Source: a virus. From it: 22,986 nt of DNA. Below, in pieces: positions 12,486 to 19,047 of the stretch; the first letter of the stretch is position 1, and each line of letters opens with the position of its first letter. The position numbers and the translations under genes were made by a program. The stretch is from IMG/VR virus record IMGVR_UViG_3300005518_000042, positions 1 to 22,986 of that record; one strand, 5' to 3'. Under the pieces are notes generated by a model, which had not been told where the DNA came from, made no database searches, and saw nothing but the letters and a program-made list of their open reading frames with translations.

Positions 12486-13553
12486 ATGGCTATAGGCTCA
12501 GGGACATTTACCCTTGCCGACTACGCGCTGTACTCGAATCAGCCGGCAGTTCAGGCCGTGTCGATGTCCCTTATCGATTACGGCAATGTCCTCCAGGACA
12601 TACCGATGATGACCAAGCAAACGCTGCAAGCCAACGGCGTGCGCTTTGAGGGCAACCTGCCCGTCATTAACTGGTCTCCGCTCAACGCTGAGGGTGTCAC
12701 CGTACACGCCCAGCCAACCCCCTATCAAGAGCAAGCCTACCTGATGCGCAACTATGTGGACGTGGACAAATACATCGTGCTCGATCAGAACCAGATCACC
12801 GACACCCGCGCAAATCAGGCGAAAGCGGTGCTCAAAGCCCTCACCTACGATATCAACTTCAAGTTTTTCAAGAACGCGCATGACGGTACCGGCGACCCTA
12901 ACGCGCCGGTCGGCCTGCGTGCGCGTATTGATGATGCAGCGGGCGCCAACAAGTTCGGGGTAAGGCCAGAAAACAAGATCGACTGTGGCGGGGCAACCGC
13001 CGACATCTCACAGGCGGGCATCAGTGCCGCGAAAGGCAACGCCTTCCTGGAAATGCTCGACCTCTTGTTGTGGTCGGTCGGTAGTCAAGACGGTACCGGC
13101 ATCACCCTCTACATGAACGATTACATGAAAAGGCGCCTCAACTTCGTGCTGCGCAGTTTGGGTACAACTGGTGGTCTTGACGAGAGCAAAGACCAGTTCA
13201 ATCGCACGATCACGACCTATAAAAATGCCGTCATCCGCGATCCTGGCGTCAAAGCTGACCAGACGACTCGTATCATCGCAGGCAACGCCATTCCGGCAGG
13301 CTCAGGCTCCGTTGGTGAGACGGCAGCCGGTGTGGACTCAACGGGTGCCTCTGCGAACTTCACGAGCATTTACGCCGTGAACTACGGCACCGACTACTTT
13401 TTCGGCTGGCAGTTCACCGATGGCCCCAACGTGCAGGACTTGGGTCTGATCAACAACGGCGTCATCTACCGCACACTGATCGACTGGGCGGTTGGCCTCA
13501 TGAACAACAACACGCGCTCTATCGCGCGTTTGTTCGACATCAAGATCGGCTAA
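12486..13553 (+). CDS. Major capsid protein (HK97 fold likely)
   Basis: A 355-residue protein that should form the icosahedral shell. The N-terminus (GSGTFTLADYALYSNQPAVQ) leads to an elongated N-arm/E-loop region, an A-domain rich in helices around LLLWSVGSQDGTGITLYMND, and a C-terminal strand set (YAVNYGTDYFFGWQF). ATG 12486 is preferred over ATG 12468: GGAG is eight bases before 12486, whereas the site before 12468 is only two bases away. There is no long N-terminal delta domain, consistent with the separate scaffold gene upstream. The 12384-12467 gap holds only the leader. Confidence 0.85.
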   Translation: MAIGSGTFTLADYALYSNQPAVQAVSMSLIDYGNVLQDIPMMTKQTLQANGVRFEGNLPVINWSPLNAEGVTVHAQPTPYQEQAYLMRNYVDVDKYIVLDQNQITDTRANQAKAVLKALTYDINFKFFKNAHDGTGDPNAPVGLRARIDDAAGANKFGVRPENKIDCGGATADISQAGISAAKGNAFLEMLDLLLWSVGSQDGTGITLYMNDYMKRRLNFVLRSLGTTGGLDESKDQFNRTITTYKNAVIRDPGVKADQTTRIIAGNAIPAGSGSVGETAAGVDSTGASANFTSIYAVNYGTDYFFGWQFTDGPNVQDLGLINNGVIYRTLIDWAVGLMNNNTRSIARLFDIKIG

Positions 13554-13571
13554 GCCGGAAAGGACAGAACG

Positions 13572-13868
13572 ATGCCACAAGAAGATACCCCGGCTGCTGA
13601 AATGCAGATGTCCCCGGACGAGTTCGCCGAGTTGCGCGCGGGAGTCGCTGCCGTTTCGGTGCAAGATGTGCAACTTGGCCGCGTGCTTGACCTGCTCGTG
13701 CTCCACCTGGGGCATGCGCACGGGCTTGACCCGGCGGTAGAGGACGCGAAAGCAAAGGCTGCCGCGGAGGAACAAGCGGCAGCGGAAGCCGCCAAAGCCG
13801 AAGAGGATGCCAAAGCGGCAGAGCAGGCCGCCGCAGCCCCTGTAGCACCTGCTCAGGAAGGAGCATAA
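13572..13868 (+). CDS. Alanine/glutamate-rich head-module protein
   Basis: A 98-residue protein. Residues 1-57 form a small domain (SPDEFAELRAGVAAVSVQDV...LDLLVLHLGHAHG); residues 58-98 are an Ala/Glu/Lys run likely to be one helix, closed by PVAPAQEGA. AAAGGA precedes the ATG. It could be a capsid decoration or stabilising protein by position, without direct proof. Confidence 0.7.
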   Translation: MPQEDTPAAEMQMSPDEFAELRAGVAAVSVQDVQLGRVLDLLVLHLGHAHGLDPAVEDAKAKAAAEEQAAAEAAKAEEDAKAAEQAAAAPVAPAQEGA

Positions 13869-13871
13869 GCC

Positions 13872-14276
13872 ATGCCCGTCGATGCCCTAAATGTCTTACA
13901 AACAAGTGTGACCAAGGTCGCTTCGTTTTCAGGTGCAGCTTTAATTCTGGCTGGAGGGACGCCCCGGCGTGGGATGAAAGCCCGCATCATCTATAGCGCA
14001 GCCTCTCAAGCCAGTGGAAGCGGCGTGTGGACGTTTTCAATTGATGTTTGCTACGATGGAATTCCCACGCTGTGGAACGTCGATTTCGTAGCACCGCCAA
14101 TCACGCTCACAGCTTCGGCGCAGGCAGGGGAGATTTTTATTCCCTTTGACGTCAGTCCAACGGTTGTAGCCGGGGTTATCACCGCCCCGCAAATACGCTG
14201 TACTGCGACGCTGAGTGGCTCGCCTGTGACGCCGACGATTACCTACCAGTGTGACCTCAGTTTGACGAGGCCTTAG
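13872..14276 (+). CDS. Beta-rich structural protein
   Basis: A 134-residue protein predicted to be mostly beta strands: GAALILAGGTPRRGMKARI, VWTFSIDVCYDG, ITLTASAQAGEIFIPFDVSP, PTITYQCDLSL. It resembles phage head or tail decoration proteins with an Ig-like or jelly-roll fold, an inference from composition and gene order. AAGGAG from the previous gene's end lies nine bases before ATG 13872. Its stop overlaps the stop of the opposite-strand homing endonuclease. Confidence 0.7.
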   Translation: MPVDALNVLQTSVTKVASFSGAALILAGGTPRRGMKARIIYSAASQASGSGVWTFSIDVCYDGIPTLWNVDFVAPPITLTASAQAGEIFIPFDVSPTVVAGVITAPQIRCTATLSGSPVTPTITYQCDLSLTRP

Positions 14277-14971
14277 TCAGGGAAACGCGCTTTCCAGCCT
14301 TTATGGCTGATCTTGTTTCCCTTAGCAACGTGCATGAGGTTGGAACGATCAAGATGATGCTCTTTGCAGAATTGCCGAATACCGTAAATAGTCTGCTCAG
14401 TGCCATCGGGTGCAATGACGATGAGGGCTTTTGTGTTAGTCCTCCCTTGTCTCATTTTCTCTATGGTCTCAGGAGAGCGCTTCTTGCCAAGCTTGGACTG
14501 TCCAACGTTCTTACGGTGTTCAAGAGTATGTTTCTTGCCAAGCCTGATGGTACTGAGCAGTTTGCGAGTTTCAGACGAGGCTTTCTTGCCAGTATGATTG
14601 GTGTTACCACGTCGAGCAGCACTCAGTTTCTCGCGAGTGATAGGCGAGGCTTTCATACCCAGGCTAGAGCCAGCAGTGATAGCAATGTTAAAGCCGCGCT
14701 TTCCAAACGGCTGGTATCGGTCAAGCCAGTATTGCTCGCGTGCCGTCAGACTCATCGGCAAAACCAATTCCAGCACTTCGAAGATGAAGGCATCGGGGCC
14801 GTACTTGTTAAAAGCATGTTGCAGTTTGGGGTTATAGTGCTTGTTCCGCTGAAGCTCACTAAAATGGTTAGCTTTGCGCCAACGCAAATTGACGGCGCTT
14901 CCTATATAGAACATGCCTGTAACGGTGCAAGTGATCTTGTAGATACCCGATGTGTTGGGGATAGTGCTCAT
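14273..14971 (-). CDS. GIY-YIG homing endonuclease with NUMOD repeats
   Basis: A 232-residue selfish endonuclease. The GIY-YIG nuclease domain has SGIYKI (Gly9-Ile10-Tyr11), FYIGSA (YIG 22-24), Arg30 and the catalytic Glu79 in AREQYW. Four NUMOD3-like basic repeats follow (about 105-176, e.g. GKKASSETRKLLS and GKKRSPETIEKM), then a NUMOD1/IENR1-like DNA-recognition helix-turn-helix (about 181-229, with TIYGIRQFCKEHHLDRSNL). Such enzymes cut a phage lacking the gene and are copied in by repair. It faces against the structural operon and its composition differs from the neighbours, both fitting a mobile insertion. No intron boundaries are seen, so it looks free-standing. Confidence 0.95.
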   Translation of the reverse strand: MSTIPNTSGIYKITCTVTGMFYIGSAVNLRWRKANHFSELQRNKHYNPKLQHAFNKYGPDAFIFEVLELVLPMSLTAREQYWLDRYQPFGKRGFNIAITAGSSLGMKASPITREKLSAARRGNTNHTGKKASSETRKLLSTIRLGKKHTLEHRKNVGQSKLGKKRSPETIEKMRQGRTNTKALIVIAPDGTEQTIYGIRQFCKEHHLDRSNLMHVAKGNKISHKGWKARFPD

Positions 14972-15046
14972 ACTAACCTATTCTTTCCCGCTGAGGTAAA
15001 AGCGGTAGTTTCGTAGATTGTAACACGTAGAAAGGAGGCGTACACG

Positions 15047-15655
15047 ATGCCAGTTAGAGGCACGATGGCTAATCTGATAGCGCGCACTCGCCTCCTGATC
15101 AACGATCCGGCAGGGGCTAATCAAGTATTCGATGATCAAACCGTGCAGAATGTGCTCGACGAGAGCCGTCAGGATCTCTATAACCTGCCGCTTGAGCCAA
15201 AGCCGACGTTTAGCGGCGCGACGATCCTCTACCTGGACTACCTGTCGCCCTCGCAACTAGGTGACTGGGAAGACGATATCGTGCTCAAGCAATACATGAC
15301 GGTGGTGGTTACACCGTCACTGATTGACGATATCGTGGGGCATTACACGTTCGCACAGAGCACGTTCCCGCCGGTGTACATCACGGGCAAGACGTTCGAT
15401 CTGTATCGCTCAGCAGCCGACTTGCTTGTGCGCATGGCTGCCAGGTGGGCGATGAGGTTCAACGCCACGGCTGACGGGCAGACGCTGCACTTAGAGGGCG
15501 TGTCCACAAACCTGCTGAACCTGGCGAAGCAATACCGAGCGAAGCAGCGCATCGGCGTCACGACCATGACGCGCTCGGACTTGCAGCAGCCGGCAGGGGC
15601 GAGCAGCGGTGTGAACCTGGATCCAAGGCCGATAGATTTTATGAGCTCGGGGTGA
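15047..15655 (+). CDS. Head-tail connector (adaptor) protein
   Basis: A 202-residue mostly helical protein with LIARTRLLINDPAGANQVFDDQTVQNVLDESR at its start (a pattern recognised in phage connector proteins that dock below the portal) and a later helical hairpin (LYRSAADLLVRMAARWAMR) and TLHLEGVSTNLLNLAKQYR. It should form a ring joining the portal to the head-closure protein. AAAGGAGG lies about nine bases before ATG 15047. It is the first structural gene after the inserted endonuclease. Confidence 0.75.
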   Translation: MPVRGTMANLIARTRLLINDPAGANQVFDDQTVQNVLDESRQDLYNLPLEPKPTFSGATILYLDYLSPSQLGDWEDDIVLKQYMTVVVTPSLIDDIVGHYTFAQSTFPPVYITGKTFDLYRSAADLLVRMAARWAMRFNATADGQTLHLEGVSTNLLNLAKQYRAKQRIGVTTMTRSDLQQPAGASSGVNLDPRPIDFMSSG

Positions 15656-15663
15656 GGTGAGAC

Positions 15664-16029
15664 ATGAGCTTGCTTTCTACTGCTGAACAGGCACAATTGC
15701 AGGCTGATTTCGTGGCGGCTGTCTGCGACAAGACGTGCGTCATTACGCGCAGGCCGACGACATCGGGCAGCTCGGGCGAGCCGACCGGGAACTACAGCAC
15801 GATCAATACGACGGTGGCAGGCATGCGGCAGCCAACAGCAGGCGAGTTGCAGAATTATGGCTACGTTATCGGTGACAAGGCAGCCTGGACGGTGCTCATG
15901 CCGGTCGGGACAGACGCCACGCATCAAGACAGGCTCATTATAGAGGGACAGACGCTCGAGGTGCATGTGTTGCTCAACCCGCGCTCGTATGAAATGTTCC
16001 ATAGCGTGATTGCCGCAGAAATCAAGTGA
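15664..16029 (+). CDS. Head-closure / head-tail joining protein
   Basis: A 121-residue protein with an N-terminal helix (TAEQAQLQADFVAAVCDKTC) and a beta-barrel-like remainder (VITRRPTTSG, YVIGDKAAWTVLMPVGTD, DRLIIEGQTLEVHVLLN). This fits the SPP1 gp16 / HK97 gp7-type head-completion fold by size, strand pattern and place after the connector. GAGGTGAGAC precedes ATG 15664. The motif RLIIEGQTLEV is typical of the family. Confidence 0.75.
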   Translation: MSLLSTAEQAQLQADFVAAVCDKTCVITRRPTTSGSSGEPTGNYSTINTTVAGMRQPTAGELQNYGYVIGDKAAWTVLMPVGTDATHQDRLIIEGQTLEVHVLLNPRSYEMFHSVIAAEIK

Positions 16030-16038
16030 GGTGAGATG

Positions 16039-16257
16039 ATGGCAACCATTGGAGATGTGACTGTCAAAGTCAACTATGAAATGACTGAGGTAAGCAAGCA
16101 GCTTATTCGCAGCCTTGTGGCTGAAATCCTGAAAGAAGCCTTGCTGGACGATAGCACTCGCGTGCCTTTCGATAGCAAAGACGCCGTGCGCGAGTTTATC
16201 CGCGTCGAAGTGCGCAAGACGCTGAACGATATGGCGCTCTCTTCGGGGATGCGCTGA
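16039..16257 (+). CDS. Small protein of the head-tail joining region
   Basis: A 72-residue protein; two ATGs are adjacent (16036 and 16039), and the spacing from GAGG at 16028-16031 favours 16039. A short beta N-terminus (MATIGDVTVKVNYEMT) is followed by helices (KQLIRSLVAEILKEALL, DAVREFIRVEVRKTL). The initiation region repeats the GTGAGGTGAG leader used before 15664. Function unknown. Confidence 0.65.
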   Translation: MATIGDVTVKVNYEMTEVSKQLIRSLVAEILKEALLDDSTRVPFDSKDAVREFIRVEVRKTLNDMALSSGMR

Positions 16258-16273
16258 ATGAAGAGGTGAAGCG

Positions 16274-16693
16274 ATGGCACTGACAGGAGTGGTGTATAAC
16301 CGCTTTCCAGCGATTGCGGCGCGCCTCAAACCAACTTGCCAGGGGATCGTGACGAGGACGACGCTGTACACACGAGATGCGGTACAAAGTTTGGCGCCAG
16401 TGGACTCTGGCTTTATGCAAGGTGCCGTCTATGCCGTTACGCCCGATGGCACATCGACCTATGGGCAAGGAATAGCGCCGCCAACCGACGATGCGTATCT
16501 ATTGCCAGAAGTGCGCCCGGACAATGATACAACGGGCATCGTTGGCGCGGCTGCGAACTATTCGATATTCGTGAATAATGGCACGCGCTTCATGGGTGCT
16601 CAACCATTCTTTGATCAAGGGGTTGAGGATGGCCGGGCATATCTCGATATTGAGGTGAGTCGCTTCGAAGGGTTTTTAGGGTCGATCACATGA
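16274..16693 (+). CDS. Tail-completion protein, HK97 gp10-like
   Basis: A 139-residue protein. It has the gp10-like layout: an N-terminal helix (FPAIAARLKPTCQGIV), APVDSGFMQGAVY (the conserved P-DTGxL-type motif), a strand region, YSIFVNNGTRFMGAQPFF (the conserved YA..vE.GT....QPF motif) and a C-terminal helix. Proteins of this kind finish the tail end that meets the head. GAGGTGAAG precedes ATG 16274. Its C-terminus is echoed in the 31-residue peptide encoded next. Confidence 0.83.
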   Translation: MALTGVVYNRFPAIAARLKPTCQGIVTRTTLYTRDAVQSLAPVDSGFMQGAVYAVTPDGTSTYGQGIAPPTDDAYLLPEVRPDNDTTGIVGAAANYSIFVNNGTRFMGAQPFFDQGVEDGRAYLDIEVSRFEGFLGSIT

Positions 16694-16785
16694 GTGAGAC
16701 AGCACAAGCGTTCTTCTATCCCGCTGTCGAAGAGGGAAGAGCACGATTTGAGGCAGCACTCGCTGCGATGTGGAGTTTTCTATGA
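16690..16785 (+). CDS. 31-residue peptide resembling the gp10-like C-terminus
   Basis: A short gene coupled by ATGA on both sides: MSETAQAFFYPAVEEGR, then ARFEAALAAMWSFL. Aligned without gaps to the last part of the previous protein (AQPFFDQGVEDGRAYLDIEV...), 11 of 27 residues are identical, including AQ-FF, VE-GRA and the final FL. It looks like a tandem duplicate of the C-terminal helix of the tail-completion protein, now read as a separate cistron. Whether it is translated as such is unproven, but the two tight overlaps argue for it. Confidence 0.5.
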   Translation: MSETAQAFFYPAVEEGRARFEAALAAMWSFL

Positions 16786-17207
16786 GCAATGCCGCCATCC
16801 TGTCCTGCTACCGTGAATCACCGCTAGAGCTAGATGAACTGGTGAACGGGGAAGTGTGGAGCAATATAGGCGGCTTGTATCGCTTGCAGGTGCAGGCAAT
16901 CGTGCCGGGGCACGAACTCTATTACAGTTTCCAGTGGCTCAAATCGGTGCTTGTAGCGGATAGCACGCTCATGGGTTACGCCCCAGGGAACATATGGCGT
17001 GGCCTGGCACCATCGGGCACGGTGACGCCCTTCATCGTCATCGCGTTTCAGGCAGGAACTGATGTTCTAACGATGAACGCGACACGGCTCTTTGTCAATC
17101 CCTTGTTTCAAGTAAAAGTTACCGGGCCAGCGACTCTCAGCCCGACGCTAGGAGCGGCGGCGGCAGAGATTGACGCATTGCTTGCGCGCACATCCGGCAT
17201 GATATAG
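16782..17207 (+). CDS. Probable tail terminator protein
   Basis: A 141-residue protein placed between the tail-completion and tail-tube genes, as tail terminators usually are. It has paired strands (YRLQVQAIVPGHELYYSFQW, TPFIVIAFQAGTDVLT, LFQVKVTGP) and a final helix AAAAEIDALLART. The segment FQVKVTGPATLSPTLGAAAAEID resembles the end of phage minor tail proteins of this size. ATG 16782 overlaps the preceding stop as ATGA. Confidence 0.65.
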   Translation: MSNAAILSCYRESPLELDELVNGEVWSNIGGLYRLQVQAIVPGHELYYSFQWLKSVLVADSTLMGYAPGNIWRGLAPSGTVTPFIVIAFQAGTDVLTMNATRLFVNPLFQVKVTGPATLSPTLGAAAAEIDALLARTSGMI

Positions 17208-17223
17208 ATAGGAGAAACCCATC

Positions 17224-18510
17224 ATGGCATGGACGCAGGAAATAACTACCATCAATCAGCGGCTCCAATTCGGGGCTGAGTCGACTTCCGCCCTTGGCGT
17301 CACGGTCCCGGCCAACAGGCTCATACAATGCTTCGATCTCCAGTGGGGGCCGATGGCCGATGTGAAGATGTACGAGGCCACAGGCCGCAAGTACCCCTCG
17401 GCGCAAATAGAGAACTCGGAATGGGTGGAGGGTACCATTGGCGGCTACCTGGACTACAATTGCATCATCTACTTGCTGTCCGGTACGATGGGGTCCATCT
17501 CGCCCATAGCGCATGGGGCCTCAGCCGTAGCAAAGGACTGGGTGTGGAGCCCGCCGCTGAGCGGCTCCGTCGTGCCGCAGACATACAGCATCGAGCAAGG
17601 CGACAGCGTGCGGGGGCGCAAAGCCAGTTATGGCCTCTTCACCGAGTACAGCTTCAAAGGTGATCGTCAGTCGGGTATCTCTATCGGGAGTAAGCTCCTG
17701 GCGCAACCGCTGGTAGACGGCATCACGATGACAGGCAGCCCAACCGCCATTGCGCTTGCCCCTATGGCGGGCAAGCACCTCAACGTGTACCTTGACGCGA
17801 CAAGCGCTGCACTTGGTACGACGCAACTAGCGAAGGTGATGAACCTGGACTATGCCTTTACCGGCATCTACGGCCCGTTCTTCCCGTTCAACCGCGCCAC
17901 GCTTGGCTGGACGTCGCACGTTGACCTCAATCCGGGCTGCGTGATCAAGATGCAACAGGAAGCCGATGCTGTGGGCATGGCGCAACTTACCGCGCTGCAA
18001 ACCGGCGCGACACAGTTCTTACGCATCCAGGCGCAAGGGCTCATTATCGATAATTTGCAGACCGTCACGATTGGCGGCGGCGCCACAGGCGGGACGTTTA
18101 CATTGAGCTATAAAGGGCAGACCACGGCCAACATCACCTATAGCGCCGCGCTGACCTCAGCAACGGTCAATACAGCCTTCCAACTGCTCTCCACGGTCGG
18201 CTCCAACTGTACCGTCACCGGCGGTGCAGGTGGTCCCTACATCTTCACGTTCTCGGGTGCGCTCGCTTCGGATATGTCGCCGGTTGGCGTGACGAACGTC
18301 GCCCTCACCGGTGGCACGCCAACCGTCTCCAGCGTGGCGCAAGCCTACAACATCTACCAGCACGACATGGCGGTGAAGGTGAGCAAGCCCAACCCGTTCG
18401 CAGACAACAAGGGCGTGTTTGCAGAGGAATGGGAGTTCACCGTGGTTGAAGACGCCACCTGGGGCAATGCGCAGAAAGTCACCGTCACCAATCTACTTAC
18501 AGCACTCTAA
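17224..18510 (+). CDS. Major tail (tube) protein with inserted Ig-like domain
   Basis: A 428-residue tail tube protein; its position before the frameshifted chaperones and tape measure is diagnostic. The tube domain is in two parts (1-275 and 374-428). Between them, residues about 276-373 form a Ser/Thr/Gly-rich beta domain (TVTIGGGATGGTFTLSYKGQ, NCTVTGGAGGPYIFTFSG, VALTGGTPTVSSVA) of a kind found repeatedly in tail and surface proteins of phages of Gram-positive-like hosts. It would project from the tail surface and may bind host glycans. The tube sequence resumes cleanly at YNIYQHDMAVKV. AGGAGA precedes ATG 17224. Confidence 0.82.
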   Translation: MAWTQEITTINQRLQFGAESTSALGVTVPANRLIQCFDLQWGPMADVKMYEATGRKYPSAQIENSEWVEGTIGGYLDYNCIIYLLSGTMGSISPIAHGASAVAKDWVWSPPLSGSVVPQTYSIEQGDSVRGRKASYGLFTEYSFKGDRQSGISIGSKLLAQPLVDGITMTGSPTAIALAPMAGKHLNVYLDATSAALGTTQLAKVMNLDYAFTGIYGPFFPFNRATLGWTSHVDLNPGCVIKMQQEADAVGMAQLTALQTGATQFLRIQAQGLIIDNLQTVTIGGGATGGTFTLSYKGQTTANITYSAALTSATVNTAFQLLSTVGSNCTVTGGAGGPYIFTFSGALASDMSPVGVTNVALTGGTPTVSSVAQAYNIYQHDMAVKVSKPNPFADNKGVFAEEWEFTVVEDATWGNAQKVTVTNLLTAL

Positions 18511-18519
18511 AGGAGCTTT

Positions 18520-18846
18520 ATGCCAGTTACGTTCAGACAGATCGCCGCGAAAACGGCAAGTGTCACACTCTCGCTTGGAGACAATACCATCACGATTGTC
18601 TATTATCCCAACAAATACACACCAGAGATTGTTGCAAGGTCTCAGGCTGGAACTATCACGGATAAAGAGTTCTTCCCTGAAATGATCAAAGAATGGGATA
18701 TCTACGAGGATGAGGAACATACCGTGATGTTCCCCATTGAGCGCATTGATGAATTTGGCATCCCATTCAAGCGAGCAGTGGCAGAAGCCATTGGGCGAGA
18801 TATTCTCCCAAACCTGCTGACGCCTCAGATGAATGGGAACAAGTAA
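18520..18846 (+). CDS. Tail-assembly chaperone, short (G-like) form
   Basis: A 108-residue protein, beta-rich at the start (VTLSLGDNTITIVYYPNKYTPE) then helical. By analogy with lambda gpG it helps the tape measure take up tail tube subunits. AAGGAG lies just before ATG 18520. Near its end it carries the slippery heptamer CCCAAAC (18807-18813); ribosomes that do not shift stop at TAA 18844-18846. Confidence 0.85.
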   Translation: MPVTFRQIAAKTASVTLSLGDNTITIVYYPNKYTPEIVARSQAGTITDKEFFPEMIKEWDIYEDEEHTVMFPIERIDEFGIPFKRAVAEAIGRDILPNLLTPQMNGNK

Positions 18847-19043
18847 ATCTGGGGCGTTGGCTCGCAATGGGTGGCAAGATGGGCGCCTGTCCTGAGGATT
18901 ACACCCTGGTGAAAGCGGCGCAATACTACGGGGTTGCGCCGTGGGAACTGATGGAACAGTCCTTCTGGTGGCAGGAGAGAGCAATCATGTTCATGAATGC
19001 CGAGAGTGCCGCAGCGAAGATCCTGGAGCAGCATAGGAGATAG
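18520..19043 (+). CDS. Tail-assembly chaperone, frameshifted GT fusion
   Basis: A product made by -1 frameshifting at CCCAAAC: join of 18520-18813 and 18813-19043, 174 residues. The second part continues as PADASDEWEQVNLGRW, LAMGGKMGACPEDYTLVKAA, then a helix with SFWWQERAIMFMNAES, to the stop TAG 19041-19043. It has no good start of its own. In lambda the equivalent gpGT is made at a few per cent of gpG and both are needed for tail assembly. The -1 frame is open without interruption from the slip site to 19043, directly before the tape measure. Confidence 0.85.
18807..18813 (+). promoter_or_regulatory. Slippery heptamer CCCAAAC for -1 frameshifting
   Basis: C CCA AAC in the reading frame of the chaperone gene is a canonical X XXY YYZ -1 slip site. 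P- and A-site tRNAs can re-pair on CCC AAA. No strong downstream stem or pseudoknot is obvious by eye. Confidence 0.85.
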
Positions 19044-19047
19044 CACA

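Noticed and set aside
14303-15016. 237-codon plus-strand open frame
   Set aside because: It is the antisense shadow of the GIY-YIG endonuclease gene, whose motifs are unambiguous.
15343-16371. 342-codon minus-strand open frame
   Set aside because: Covers three rightward head-tail genes with good starts and family-like sequence; composition is that of a reverse-strand shadow.
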